Source of the DNA: Agriterribacter humi
Lineage (GTDB): Bacteria > Bacteroidota > Bacteroidia > Chitinophagales > Chitinophagaceae
Length of the DNA: 64,000 nucleotides
Assembly: GCF_009192765.1 (NCBI RefSeq)
Contig: NZ_VOHQ01000003.1
Span: 1 to 64,000, forward strand
Direction: 5' to 3'
How positions within the stretch are numbered: position 1 is the first letter of the stretch; every line of letters starts with the position of its first letter. Both the position numbers and the translations under genes were made by a program. This document shows, in pieces, positions 7,996-17,562 of the stretch. Under the pieces are notes generated by a model that did not search any database, was not told the origin of the DNA, and saw only the letters and a list, made by a program, of their open reading frames with translations.

Positions 7996-9232
7996 TTTTT
8001 AGTTGGGCTTTTGTGGTATACTTGTGATAGTGCCTGTAATTGATAAGCAGCATGGCAAAAAAGAAGGGTGTTCCATAGTCAATATATCCACCCAGCTTGA
8101 AAGATTTACAAACAAAATGACTTAAGCAGGCAAGTGAAATGCTCCTATACAGCCCATTATCTAATAGCACTACTTTTCTTATTAATGTAACAAAGTAAAT
8201 AATCAATCCAGTTAAACCAAATTCCGAAAAAATGCGGATGGTGAGTGAATGGCCCGATGGCGCATTGAGGCCGTAAAACCAACTGTACCTGAAAGAAGAG
8301 TTTTCAAAATAGCGATAGTACATTTCTTCGTGGCCTCCCAAACCGCTGCCAAAGATGTTCCCGTTTTTTAAGTTCTCTTCCGCCACCATCAGGTTAGAGT
8401 AGAGCGAAACCGTTGTGCCATTGGCAACGGTCTGCCGGGTTAACACATTCACGTCGCCACTGAACACCTGTTGCGTTTCCGTGATGCGTATATTAAAGTT
8501 CTCGTTAAAATTTACCAGCACATGAAAAACCAGGTAGTATAATAAAGGAACGGAGATCATAACATACAAGGGGTTTATATATGCGATACTGATCACGGCC
8601 AGGAAGGCCAGATACCCCGTAAGGTTATAGGTAAGAAGAAGCGCGGCGAGCATCGTAAAGAAATACAGTTTGTATTGCTTAAAATGGAAAAATGCAAAAA
8701 CTAGGGCAGGCACCAGGATGGCGGCGTAATGCGATGGTTCATATGCGATGGAATCAAGCCTTCCAGCTTGCCGGTTAATCAAATCAATCCCTCCATATGA
8801 AACTATAACTTGTATGATTCCGAATATCGCAGATAGCCACGTGAATTTCAGGTAGAGCCTGAAAAGCATTCGCCAGTTATAGGTTCCGATAATAAAAAAA
8901 TTGATGGAATATATTATTAGAATAGGTAAAAACTGCTTTAAAAATCCCCCATAGCTTAGCTGCAGGAGGAGGATAGAAAACAAGCTGATAATTATAAGAT
9001 ACAGATAGATTTTCCAAGGAAATGTTTCCGCCAGGACAATATCCTTCAAATGAAACAAAAAGAAAACAATAGCGAAGGGGTAGGCGATAAAGTCGAAGTC
9101 AATACCGAAAATCCTTCTTGATCCGATCTCTTTCGTAAATACAGATAATACCAGCAGCACCTCCACAAGTGAGGCCATGTATATCTTTTTTTTATCAGGC
9201 GATTGTATCGTATGTAAGTAGCCTGGTATCAT
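7946..9232 (-). CDS. Wzy-like O-antigen/EPS polymerase
   Basis: A polytopic inner-membrane protein of about 428 residues with roughly ten to twelve hydrophobic segments, for example FAIVFFLFHL, IYLYLIIISLFSILLL and AAILVPALVFAFFHF. It has a large hydrophilic periplasmic loop (about residues 255-350) and the short motif SGHSLTIRIFSEFGLTGLI, where the G-H-S and following helix recall O-antigen ligase/polymerase (Wzy_C) proteins. The role would be joining flipped repeat units in the periplasm. The ATG at 9232 is chosen because a longer form starting at 9286 would run 44 bp into the preceding gene. The context with Wzx, Wzc and Wza strongly supports Wzy. Confidence 0.82.
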   Translation of the reverse strand: MIPGYLHTIQSPDKKKIYMASLVEVLLVLSVFTKEIGSRRIFGIDFDFIAYPFAIVFFLFHLKDIVLAETFPWKIYLYLIIISLFSILLLQLSYGGFLKQFLPILIIYSINFFIIGTYNWRMLFRLYLKFTWLSAIFGIIQVIVSYGGIDLINRQAGRLDSIAYEPSHYAAILVPALVFAFFHFKQYKLYFFTMLAALLLTYNLTGYLAFLAVISIAYINPLYVMISVPLLYYLVFHVLVNFNENFNIRITETQQVFSGDVNVLTRQTVANGTTVSLYSNLMVAEENLKNGNIFGSGLGGHEEMYYRYFENSSFRYSWFYGLNAPSGHSLTIRIFSEFGLTGLIIYFVTLIRKVVLLDNGLYRSISLACLSHFVCKSFKLGGYIDYGTPFFFAMLLINYRHYHKYTTKAQLKNERKKPVLPVPLQPVA

Positions 9233-9242
9233 TTGGGATTGC

Positions 9243-11963
9243 TCAAAATCTAAGTTTATCCAACAACACATTTCCGTTCTCTGCACCCAGGTTCAATCTT
9301 TCACCAGGTTTTAGTTGCAATACATGCAGATCAGCCGCAGTGAGGGTTATCTCTTTAAGATCACCTGAAGAGATCGTCTTTCTTATGGTTCCTGAAGCTG
9401 ATTTAAATATTATAGACACATTGCCATTGGCACTTTTGGCTGAAAAAGAAAAGGATAGTTCACCATTGCGTTTTTTAGGTATATTAACCCCTATAGACTT
9501 ACCAGGTACCATTTGAACATATGTGGCAAAATCAGAAAAATCATTTTCCGGTGCAGTGCCTTTCTCGGTTATTAAGTTTAGCCCCGTAAGGTACTTTACA
9601 TTTTCCGCTTCTATTTCAACGGCTTTTGACCAGTAATAAGGGTGCTCATACTGGTGCCAGCCATCCAACTGGTAAAACACCGGTTGGGCTCCTGAAAGAT
9701 CGAGCACATACATGCTGCCCTGCCGCCTGATATTGAAACTAATTTTTTTACCTTCAAGGGTGATAGAGGTGGTTGCTTCCAGTACCGTATTGCCCTTGTA
9801 GTTTGAGCTCGGCTGCACAGTGCCATAGATCAGGTATTTTTTATCCAGCTTACGCACCAGCACCAAATGGTTAGATGCTGAAGCGGCAAAGGCAAAAGGC
9901 ATGCGCTGTTCTTTCGATAAAGGATCTTCCAACAGCACACCCTTATCTAAAAATTCCCATGCCTGTGAGGCGATGGCCTGGGCATAGGCCGGCATGGCCG
10001 CCTGGTAAATATATCCCCGCGGATCATTGGGGCCCTTACCATTGGGCCAGCCCGTTTTGCCTGTAACGTTAAAATAGCCCACATGAAAAAAATCGGCGCC
10101 CAGCATCACCATGGATTTTAATAAGCCCAGCCATTGCGCCGGCCGGATATTTTTTTCTTCAAGGCTCCATCCGGCACTGATAAAAGGTGCGAAAAATTTA
10201 ACGCCTAAACTTATTTCTTTTTTCCTGCCTTCTGCTACCGTGCCGTAACCATTTAAGGGTCCCGAAGCAAGACGCCAGTTATCGGGCCGGGCGGGATAAA
10301 AAGCAGGTGTGGAACGGGGTGCTCCGTTAAACAGGCTGTTGGTCCCTATTCTTTCGCTGTATTGGGGCCAATAGGCGCTGTTGTAAGCGCTTACATTGTA
10401 AAAGGTAAATGTCACATTTTTCCAGGGGATATTTTCCAGGATGGTAGCTTTATACACCGAATCAAACCGGTTGTGCATCCAGCCGTTAAAACGATCGTAA
10501 TCCATTCCTGATTTTTTGAGACAGGCGGCCACTTCAGGGCTTTGTTGCAAAAGCTGTGCAGGCCATTTGTGGCCAAACCATTCCCCGTTTTCATTGATCA
10601 TGTTAATGTTGCGGGTTAAATGCCTGGCTAACTGTTTAAGGTAAAAAACAGAGGTAAGGGCATCTTGCTGAACCAGGTCCATTGAGGAAAATGGGTTCAG
10701 CCATTTTTTATTGTTGTACACTATTGGTTTGCCAGCTTTATTGCGGAGATAATACTTATCCGACAGGTTTTTTGCCGTAACATACGGGGACGTCCTGTCG
10801 AAACCCGCCTGCGCCGGTTTATTCTGCACCTGCATCAATACTGTAGCGGCGGGCAATTGCGGGTGCTTATTGGCATAGCCTATCAGGGAGGAAAATATTT
10901 CAGTTGGGCTGCTGTACCTTTTTTGTGCTGTAGCCGAATCTACCCTAAGCGTGGGCAGCTCAATATAGTAATTCCAGTTTTCGGCAAGTTCTCCGGTTAG
11001 TTGTACCGCCGTTTTTGGATTTATTTTACCAAAGCCGTTGCCACCATCACCGGGCAATTCCCTGTGCAGGTAGGTTATATCCATCCAGGGGAAATTACGG
11101 GGCAGGCTGATGCCGGGAGCATACCGGGGAAGTGGGAATTGCTTTAACTGCTCGGTGGCCTGCACGGTATAATCGGGATAACCGGGTGCAAACTCTTTTT
11201 CATCCATGGTATAGCTTTCCTGTTGCGGCAGTTTTTTTCGCCGGGCGATAACAGCAGGATTAATCCGGAAACTATAATGTTGCCCGTTTTCCAATTCATG
11301 CGCGTGCTGCTGTATGAGTTCGGAAGAAAGAGCGCTTGTATAAAATGCCAGTTCATCTATAGCGGCATCCAGTCTGAGTCCGTCTCCGCCCTCGATTACC
11401 CAATTATCAAAGGATTCTATCTTTTTTGTGAATGTCGGGTCGGTTTTGCCATCTATCCATACTTCAAAACTCCCTGATTTTTGGGCTGTAAAAACAAAAT
11501 GATGCCATTGCCTGTTAACAAGATTATTATAACTGGCCACTCCCGCTCCCTTCAGGGGGATGGTCCAGTTTTCAATCGCCTCTTTCTCCTTTCGTTTAAC
11601 AGTATACCGGATATTTATACCCCCGGAGGAAAAATTCAACCGGAAATCCGGTTTGGGAAAAGTAGTGAACATGAATTGCCTGCCATTGAAAGCCAGTTCC
11701 AGTGTAAAATCAGACAGATCCCGCACCGGTTTTAAAAGATTGGTCACAAGCAGTCTATCAGAAAAAACAGATTCAATGCCACTGCCTACAATACCTTTAA
11801 CAGGTGCAACTTTTGCATTGTAATTTTTTATATTGAGCGCTTTTCTTACCACCTGGTCATTCAGCAGTTCGCTGCCCTCGAATGTCCAGTAATGCACAGG
11901 TTGCTGCGCTCTTAAAAGCAACCCACAACCGCAAAGCCACAGCAGGTATAATATTTTTTTCAT
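9243..11963 (-). CDS. Secreted LamG / glycoside-hydrolase-like protein
   Basis: A 906-residue exported protein with signal peptide MKKILYLLWLCGCGLLLRAQ. Residues about 22-230 form a LamG/concanavalin-like domain (HYWTFEGSELLND at the start, WHHFVFTAQKSGSFEVWIDGK and AAIDELAFYTSALS later). Residues about 280-720 look like a TIM-barrel carbohydrate-active domain: they carry PWMDITYLHRELPG, an acidic NENGEWFG near residue 455 that could hold a catalytic Glu, and long aromatic stretches. The C-terminal about 150 residues look like a beta-sandwich carbohydrate-binding module. No known family can be named with confidence. Its position inside the operon, overlapping the next glycosyltransferase by 4 bp, suggests trimming or modification of the exopolysaccharide. 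Confidence 0.75.
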   Translation of the reverse strand: MKKILYLLWLCGCGLLLRAQQPVHYWTFEGSELLNDQVVRKALNIKNYNAKVAPVKGIVGSGIESVFSDRLLVTNLLKPVRDLSDFTLELAFNGRQFMFTTFPKPDFRLNFSSGGINIRYTVKRKEKEAIENWTIPLKGAGVASYNNLVNRQWHHFVFTAQKSGSFEVWIDGKTDPTFTKKIESFDNWVIEGGDGLRLDAAIDELAFYTSALSSELIQQHAHELENGQHYSFRINPAVIARRKKLPQQESYTMDEKEFAPGYPDYTVQATEQLKQFPLPRYAPGISLPRNFPWMDITYLHRELPGDGGNGFGKINPKTAVQLTGELAENWNYYIELPTLRVDSATAQKRYSSPTEIFSSLIGYANKHPQLPAATVLMQVQNKPAQAGFDRTSPYVTAKNLSDKYYLRNKAGKPIVYNNKKWLNPFSSMDLVQQDALTSVFYLKQLARHLTRNINMINENGEWFGHKWPAQLLQQSPEVAACLKKSGMDYDRFNGWMHNRFDSVYKATILENIPWKNVTFTFYNVSAYNSAYWPQYSERIGTNSLFNGAPRSTPAFYPARPDNWRLASGPLNGYGTVAEGRKKEISLGVKFFAPFISAGWSLEEKNIRPAQWLGLLKSMVMLGADFFHVGYFNVTGKTGWPNGKGPNDPRGYIYQAAMPAYAQAIASQAWEFLDKGVLLEDPLSKEQRMPFAFAASASNHLVLVRKLDKKYLIYGTVQPSSNYKGNTVLEATTSITLEGKKISFNIRRQGSMYVLDLSGAQPVFYQLDGWHQYEHPYYWSKAVEIEAENVKYLTGLNLITEKGTAPENDFSDFATYVQMVPGKSIGVNIPKKRNGELSFSFSAKSANGNVSIIFKSASGTIRKTISSGDLKEITLTAADLHVLQLKPGERLNLGAENGNVLLDKLRF

Positions 11964-13099
11964 CGGCTCAATTTATCTTCAATGGCACTGATCAATTTTT
12001 GGCTCACATCGGGCCATAAAAATTTACCCGCAATCCACCGGTAGGCTGATCTTTTTTTCTGTTGCAACATTTCGTTACTGCAATTGATGGCATCTGCTAT
12101 TGCCGTTTCCAGCGCATGGCTGTCGGCTGGAGGGATCAGCCATCCGTTCTGTTCATTTACCAGTAAAGATACAGCGCCCACATCTGTGGCGATAACCGCG
12201 CAGCCGTTGGCCATACCCTCTAGTATTACATTGGGCATGCCTTCCGAATAGCTGGGGCAAACCAGCACATCCGACTGCGCCAGGATGGCCTGTAAATCTT
12301 CCCTGTTGCGGATGGTGCCGTGGTATACCATTTCCGGTAAATCAAGCCTTTTATTTTCGGGAATAGGTCCCACAAATGCGAAGGAAAAACGATATTTACC
12401 GGCAAGCTTTATAATGACGGCATTGATCTCTTCAATGCCCTTTCTTCTTTCGTAGCGTCCTATGAACAGGAATCTCCTTTCGGGTCTCACTTCCACATTA
12501 TCGGCGTTCATCCACTCGCGCTCAATGGCCGCGGGAATCTCAATGATCTTATCTGAGGATATGCCCAGCTTTTTGATATAGCCCGTTATTTTACCCCCGT
12601 ACGAAAAAATGTAATCGGCATGGCGATTTACCCATGTAAGTGGAAAACGGAGTAATAAGGTTTCGAGCTGCATTTTAAAACCGGACTTTTTTTGCATAAA
12701 CTCGTAGCCATGGATATTGATGGCCACAGGCGGTGCGCCTGGATCCTTTTTGTGCAGGAAATACCAGCCCGTCATGCCCTTGGCAATGATAAAATCCACA
12801 GCGGGAAAACCATTGAGTGTTTCGTATATCTTTTTTGAGTATAGCCAGCCCTGGTAAATATAATGACCGGGGAATGATTTTACCCGCGGTTTTTCTACTA
12901 TAACCGGATTGATGTATTTTTTTTCCTCATCTGTAAAGCAGTTTAAGTTTTTTATTTCTTTTGTTATGGTGGTAGCCGTGTGCACCAGCAATACATCAAC
13001 ATGGTTTTTTGCCAGGTATTTGCACAAAAAATAAGAGTGCTTTTGCATGCCGCCAATCACATAGGGCCAAATACCATCTGTTATCAATGCTATCTTCAT
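11960..13099 (-). CDS. GT4-type glycosyltransferase
   Basis: A 379-residue GT-B fold glycosyltransferase. The N-terminus ALITDGIWPYVIGGMQKHSYFL is the glycine-rich GGxxxH acceptor loop common in GT4. The C-terminal domain has RRFLFIGRYERRKGIEEI and the donor signature CPSYSEGMPNVILEGMANGCAVIATDVGA. It probably transfers one hexose or deoxyhexose to the lipid-linked repeat unit. The stop overlaps the secreted protein's ATG by 4 bp (ATGA), so both are translated from the same message. Specificity cannot be inferred. Confidence 0.93.
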   Translation of the reverse strand: MKIALITDGIWPYVIGGMQKHSYFLCKYLAKNHVDVLLVHTATTITKEIKNLNCFTDEEKKYINPVIVEKPRVKSFPGHYIYQGWLYSKKIYETLNGFPAVDFIIAKGMTGWYFLHKKDPGAPPVAINIHGYEFMQKKSGFKMQLETLLLRFPLTWVNRHADYIFSYGGKITGYIKKLGISSDKIIEIPAAIEREWMNADNVEVRPERRFLFIGRYERRKGIEEINAVIIKLAGKYRFSFAFVGPIPENKRLDLPEMVYHGTIRNREDLQAILAQSDVLVCPSYSEGMPNVILEGMANGCAVIATDVGAVSLLVNEQNGWLIPPADSHALETAIADAINCSNEMLQQKKRSAYRWIAGKFLWPDVSQKLISAIEDKLSR

Positions 13100-13104
13100 C
13101 CTGA

Positions 13105-14016
13105 TTAAATCAGTTCCCTGTTCATTTTTGAGGCATGCTCTTTGTTGCCGGTTGCCAATATATTTCTGTATCGTTCTGCATTGGCAGCGTCAGGGGATTC
13201 TATTAATACAAAATTATTACTATCTTCTCCGAATAAAGTATAGCAATGCGTTGCAAAAAAAGCAAAAATCTCTGCCTGGTTTAATTGCCCTTTTCCCATT
13301 TCAATATAAATGGCCGGTTTAAACTTTTCGATTGTTTTGGCTGCACCTTTAAGCACATAGTACTCAAAATTTTCCACATCAATTTTCATAAACTCAACAG
13401 GCGTATTGTTATCTGCTAAAAAATCATCAATGCTTACAATATCCACAAGATGTTTTTCATGGGGTTCATGTTCATAATTACGTATCAATGAAGCTGCACC
13501 GGAATTCCTTAATGGCAACTGAAGTTCAAGTACAGATGCTTTTTCGCCAACTCCCTTGTTTACCAGTTTTAGTATAGATTCAATTTGTGGGTTTAAACTG
13601 AGGTTTTGACTTATCCTGCTAAATATGCGGGGATTTGGTTCAAAAGCCATTACCTGTTTTTGCCATTGTTTTTCCTTTATTTTTTGTGCCATTATTAAAG
13701 AAAAATTTCCACAATTAGCGCCAATGTCAAGGATCAGCCCTTCCTTTCCGGGGTTTATTATTTTTAATGCCGCATCAACATGCGTATCGGCTTTATCGCG
13801 AAAAAGCAACCATTGTGTAAAATCCGCTGGTTGTATTGTAAACCAGGTATTATATCTTTTAATTGTTTTTTCTTCTTCCCTTTTATAAAAAGTTCTGTCG
13901 GGTATTAATTTTTTAAAAAGATACCCGTGTGTTTTGTGGTATTGATCTGCTACAAAATCATCCCACCCCAGGGATACCAGTGTTTTCTTAATCAGTCGCG
14001 ATATCTTCCGTTTCAT
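13105..14016 (-). CDS. FkbM-family methyltransferase
   Basis: A 303-residue S-adenosylmethionine-dependent methyltransferase. Motif I is LILDIGANCGNFSLIMAQ (residues about 93-110), followed by VMAFEPNPRIFSRI (motif post-I), VDIVSIDDFL and FMKIDVENFEYYVLKGA, the classical FkbM pattern. FkbM proteins in polysaccharide clusters usually O-methylate a sugar, so a methylated residue in the EPS is likely; the target hydroxyl is unknown. It sits between two GT4 genes with short spacers (5 bp and 28 bp). The N-terminal approximately 90 residues are basic and lack a known domain. Confidence 0.9.
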   Translation of the reverse strand: MKRKISRLIKKTLVSLGWDDFVADQYHKTHGYLFKKLIPDRTFYKREEEKTIKRYNTWFTIQPADFTQWLLFRDKADTHVDAALKIINPGKEGLILDIGANCGNFSLIMAQKIKEKQWQKQVMAFEPNPRIFSRISQNLSLNPQIESILKLVNKGVGEKASVLELQLPLRNSGAASLIRNYEHEPHEKHLVDIVSIDDFLADNNTPVEFMKIDVENFEYYVLKGAAKTIEKFKPAIYIEMGKGQLNQAEIFAFFATHCYTLFGEDSNNFVLIESPDAANAERYRNILATGNKEHASKMNRELI

Positions 14017-14044
14017 AAGCTATATTGAAATGCATGTTACTATT

Positions 14045-15226
14045 TTATGTTGCAAGGCATTTAAGGTATATATCGATCAGCATTTCTACATGTCGTTTGG
14101 GTGAGAAATAAGAACTGGCCAACTCCCAGGCGTTTTTTGACATTTGCTTGTACTGTTCAGGATTATCAATCATTTTTTGAATGCTTCCGCGTAAAGCATC
14201 CGCTGATACCTCATTTAATAAAAACCCATTAAAGTTGTTTTTCAGCCAGGTGGACACCCCCCCGGTATTGAAGGCGATCACGGGTTTTGAATGCATGGCT
14301 GCCTCTATACCCACCAACCCGAATGCTTCCGGGTAAATAGAAGGAAAAAGAACGCAGTAGGATGTTTTCATCAGTGTACTGATCTCAGCGGATGATTTCC
14401 ATTTTTCAACTACTATTTGGTGTTGTAGCTGATGACCTTTTACAAAATCCATGACATAATTATATAGCGGGCCATCTCCTATTATTTGTAAAGCGGTATC
14501 GGCATTCTGCTGTAATACCGGCAGTATGGCATCCAATAACTGGTATATGCCTTTATGCTCAATCAACCTCCCTACAAATAAAAATTTTCTCTCCCTTTCT
14601 TCAAAGGCTAAATAGGGCAATTCAAATTTTGTAAAATGCGGATTGCAGATCACTTTTTCTTCCGGGATCCCTCCAATGATCGCTTCGTTGCGGATGTATT
14701 CGGACATGGTTAAAATGGCGGCATAACGTTTCCCCGCATTCTTAACCTCGAACTCTGTTCTTTGATAGTCTTTAAACACATTGAAGGGCATACGGCTCCT
14801 GAAGCATTTTTGTGTATAGGCGTGATAAAAGCAGTGAAAACCGTATTTTACGGTGCAAGGCTTGCCATCTGTAACCCAAAACTTGCCATAACCGGGGCAA
14901 ACCATTCGCGGTTCGTGCATTGTGCGCACTACTTTGTAGCGTGACAACATGTATTCAATGGCTTTAACTATGGACAAACCATGAATATGCACCAGGTCAA
15001 TCTTATAATCCTTTAAAATATCATCTAAGGTTATTGTTAAATCCTCCTTCGGAATGTTGGATATCCATTCCCGGTTAACAAATATTCTGTATCCTGGTTG
15101 TTCTTCTGTTATAAAAAGTAGAATATTCTTAATGCCCCTGCTTTCCAGCTGCTCACTTACATCCCTGATGTATACTTCGCTGCCCCCCTTAATGGTTGGG
15201 TTTTCATGTACGCGTAAAATGGTCAA
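14045..15226 (-). CDS. GT4-type glycosyltransferase
   Basis: A 393-residue GT-B enzyme. The N-terminus is ILRVHENPTIKGGSEVYIRDV, with the GGSE loop typical of GT4. A cysteine-rich insert near residues 110-140 (MVCPGYGKFW, CTVKYGFHCFYH, KCF) is often seen in a subset of GT4 capsule enzymes and might bind a metal. The C-terminal part has RKFLFVGRLIEHKGIYQLL and FPSIYPEAFGLVGIEAAMHSKPVIAF, the donor-binding signature. It should add a sugar in EPS repeat-unit assembly. Confidence 0.92.
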   Translation of the reverse strand: MTILRVHENPTIKGGSEVYIRDVSEQLESRGIKNILLFITEEQPGYRIFVNREWISNIPKEDLTITLDDILKDYKIDLVHIHGLSIVKAIEYMLSRYKVVRTMHEPRMVCPGYGKFWVTDGKPCTVKYGFHCFYHAYTQKCFRSRMPFNVFKDYQRTEFEVKNAGKRYAAILTMSEYIRNEAIIGGIPEEKVICNPHFTKFELPYLAFEERERKFLFVGRLIEHKGIYQLLDAILPVLQQNADTALQIIGDGPLYNYVMDFVKGHQLQHQIVVEKWKSSAEISTLMKTSYCVLFPSIYPEAFGLVGIEAAMHSKPVIAFNTGGVSTWLKNNFNGFLLNEVSADALRGSIQKMIDNPEQYKQMSKNAWELASSYFSPKRHVEMLIDIYLKCLAT

Positions 15227-15352
15227 TAGTGCTTTTTTAAAAGTAGTGATACGGAGTAATAAAGCAATAAGGTTTCAGAAATTAGCTCTTACTAAAAAGG
15301 GATTTGGTTTGCAGCATCGGCCCTCCCTTTTGAAACGAGGAATTTATAAAAA

Positions 15353-16525
15353 CTAAGTGTGGTATTCTTTGATAACTTTATCGATTTTGCAACCTATTTC
15401 CTCGTAGATCTTTTCCCAGGTAAACTTATTACGAATTTTATTATACAGATTTTCGCCATATTTCTCCAATGCTGATGGGTTTGCTGCCAGGAAATTCAGT
15501 TTGTCTGCCATGTCCTTGGCGTCCGCATTTTTAATGAAAACTACTTCATTGTCAGAAAATATATTTTTAAAATTCCTGGAATCCGGAACTATCATTGTCA
15601 GTTTTGCAGCGCCGTACATGAAGGCCTTAACGTGACTAAAATAAGGTAAAGCAAAAGTAATAACGCCAATATGAAAATCTTTTATTAATTCAGAAATTTG
15701 ATTATGATTTAAACTACCATAAAAAATGGTTTCCACCGAATCAGGGATTTTATCTTTTAAAGATTCGAGGTTCGATCCTATTAAATGCAATCTAAATGCA
15801 AAAGGATTGGCAAGCAGTTGCAATGATTCAGTTAATACATCCAACCGGTGATGAGGCATTACATGTCCTATAAACGCCAAGTTTATTTTATCCTTAACAA
15901 CATTGTTCCTGGCTTTGAATTTTACCGCAAATTCCTCATCAACACCATTCTGAATGATAAAATAGTTATGATAAGGAATATTTAATAATTCATTTATTCC
16001 GCCTACATAAAAGCCAAAAGTATTACGATAGGCCTTCTTTTCGAGCTCAAAAGAAATTTTATTAAGAAATTTTGGAAAATACCTGGAATTACTATGCGAG
16101 AGAATTCCATTTACTTCATACATGTGTGGTATTCGAAGTAGCTTCGAGATAATAATGCCATTAAAATTCAGATAGCTTGAGCGCTCATATATAAATACCG
16201 GGGAGGCCTGTTTTACTTTTTTCAAGCATGTAAAAAAGTGAACATGATTGATTAGTAAAATGTAAATCCATTTTATAGAACTTTTTAATTTTCCTCTTAG
16301 TGACCCAATGGTATTGTTTGATTTTAAAGGGTAAGATGAAGATTCTCTTGTTGGAGGTTTATAGGGTTTGCAAAATAAGCACAGCTTGATATCAAAATAT
16401 TTCTGTAGTTGTGAAAGTCCGGCGTTAATGTGGTTGTTAGCACCGGTGTTAGGATTCAAGCAAGCGGTTTCAGAAACAATATACAACCCCGAACATTTCT
16501 TTTCTTCGATCAAATTATTTTCCAT
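15353..16525 (-). CDS. Glycosyltransferase, GT4-like
   Basis: A glycosyltransferase of about 390 residues, more AT-rich and more divergent than its neighbours. The recognisable part is the C-terminal half: INLAFIGHVMPHHRLDVL, then LHLIGSN, IFYGSLNHNQISELIKDFHIGVITFALP, and KAFMYGAAKLTMIVPDSRNF. This resembles a GT4 donor domain without the full E-x7-E signature. The N-terminal part carries LYIVSETACLNPNTGANNHI. The ATG at 16525 is favoured because a form from 16552 would overlap the Gfo/Idh/MocA gene by 8 bp. A 126-bp spacer with no visible feature separates it from the next GT4 gene. Confidence 0.78.
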   Translation of the reverse strand: MENNLIEEKKCSGLYIVSETACLNPNTGANNHINAGLSQLQKYFDIKLCLFCKPYKPPTRESSSYPLKSNNTIGSLRGKLKSSIKWIYILLINHVHFFTCLKKVKQASPVFIYERSSYLNFNGIIISKLLRIPHMYEVNGILSHSNSRYFPKFLNKISFELEKKAYRNTFGFYVGGINELLNIPYHNYFIIQNGVDEEFAVKFKARNNVVKDKINLAFIGHVMPHHRLDVLTESLQLLANPFAFRLHLIGSNLESLKDKIPDSVETIFYGSLNHNQISELIKDFHIGVITFALPYFSHVKAFMYGAAKLTMIVPDSRNFKNIFSDNEVVFIKNADAKDMADKLNFLAANPSALEKYGENLYNKIRNKFTWEKIYEEIGCKIDKVIKEYHT

Positions 16526-16544
16526 TGAAATACTGCAGGGAGTT

Positions 16545-17558
16545 CTATGCACTTTTATAAATCCTTTCTATAATCTCAATTACTTTTAGACCTTCCAGTG
16601 CATTGGTGGTAATAGGATGGGTATTGGATATAACGTTAACCACATTTTCAAAAATAAAATGATGGTTGGCTGCAGAGCCTTTATAGACGCCATAATCGTT
16701 GGGAGGATTGGATGGTGGCAGTTCGGGCATGGTATAGTCCTTGATATGGCAATACTCCACTTCATTCATGTATTGCCCACCCACCTTCACTGTACCTTTT
16801 TCTGCAATGATCGTGATGCTGCTTTCCAGGTTTTTATCCCATACCGAGGTGGAAAAGTTCAATACGCCCGAGCCCCCATTCGCAAAATCAAAGAGTACAT
16901 TTCCTGAATCTTCAAACTCTGTTAATCCGTGGTGGTTGAATGTTTTGATGTTCGACCGAATGTTTTCAATATCGCCAAACAACCAGAACATGATATCTAT
17001 AAAGTGCGAGAACTGCGTGAACAATGTGCCGCCGTCTAAAGCTTTTGAACCGTGCCAGTTGGCTTTGGTATAATATCTTTCATCGCGGTTCCAGTAACAA
17101 TTGATCTGCACCATGAAAATTTTGCCCAGGATATTGTTGGATATGATTTGCTTTAGCCACACCGAAGGTGGCGAATAACGATTTTGCATTACACAAAACA
17201 CCTGCTTATGCTGGTGCAATGATTCATAAATGATCTTTTCACAACCCGCTTTGGTAAGCGCCATAGGTTTTTCCACCACCACGTGTTTGCCTGCCCGCAG
17301 AGCCTGTATGGCATGCGCTTCGTGCAGGCCGTTGGGCGTGGCAATGCACAATACATCAAATGCCGGCCCCTGCTTCAGCATTTGCTCCAGTTCTTTAAAA
17401 TATGGCACATTGAATTCTTCGGTTTTTGTTTCGGCTGCAGAACGGTTGTCGCAAAGGCACACCAATTCACATTCCGGGTTATTCAACACCATGGTAGCAT
17501 GTCTTTTGCCAATATGCCCGCAACCTATCACGCCAAACCTGATCTTTTTCTTTTCCAT
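16545..17558 (-). CDS. Gfo/Idh/MocA oxidoreductase, WbpB-like
   Basis: A 337-residue NAD(P)-dependent sugar dehydrogenase. The N-terminal Rossmann fold starts RFGVIGCGHIGKRHATMV, followed by EKPMALTKAGCEKI (the EKP motif). The C-terminal substrate domain has GGTLFTQFSHFIDIMFWLFGDI, with the HF-x-D-type catalytic residues. The closest known type is WbpB/WlbA, which oxidises C3 of UDP-N-acetylglucosaminuronic acid on the way to 2,3-diacetamido uronates. The adjacent WbpD-like acyltransferase (4-bp spacer) supports this, but the WbpA, WbpE and WbpI steps are not recognisable here, so the exact substrate is inferred. Confidence 0.85.
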   Translation of the reverse strand: MEKKKIRFGVIGCGHIGKRHATMVLNNPECELVCLCDNRSAAETKTEEFNVPYFKELEQMLKQGPAFDVLCIATPNGLHEAHAIQALRAGKHVVVEKPMALTKAGCEKIIYESLHQHKQVFCVMQNRYSPPSVWLKQIISNNILGKIFMVQINCYWNRDERYYTKANWHGSKALDGGTLFTQFSHFIDIMFWLFGDIENIRSNIKTFNHHGLTEFEDSGNVLFDFANGGSGVLNFSTSVWDKNLESSITIIAEKGTVKVGGQYMNEVEYCHIKDYTMPELPPSNPPNDYGVYKGSAANHHFIFENVVNVISNTHPITTNALEGLKVIEIIERIYKSA

Positions 17559-17562
17559 ATTT

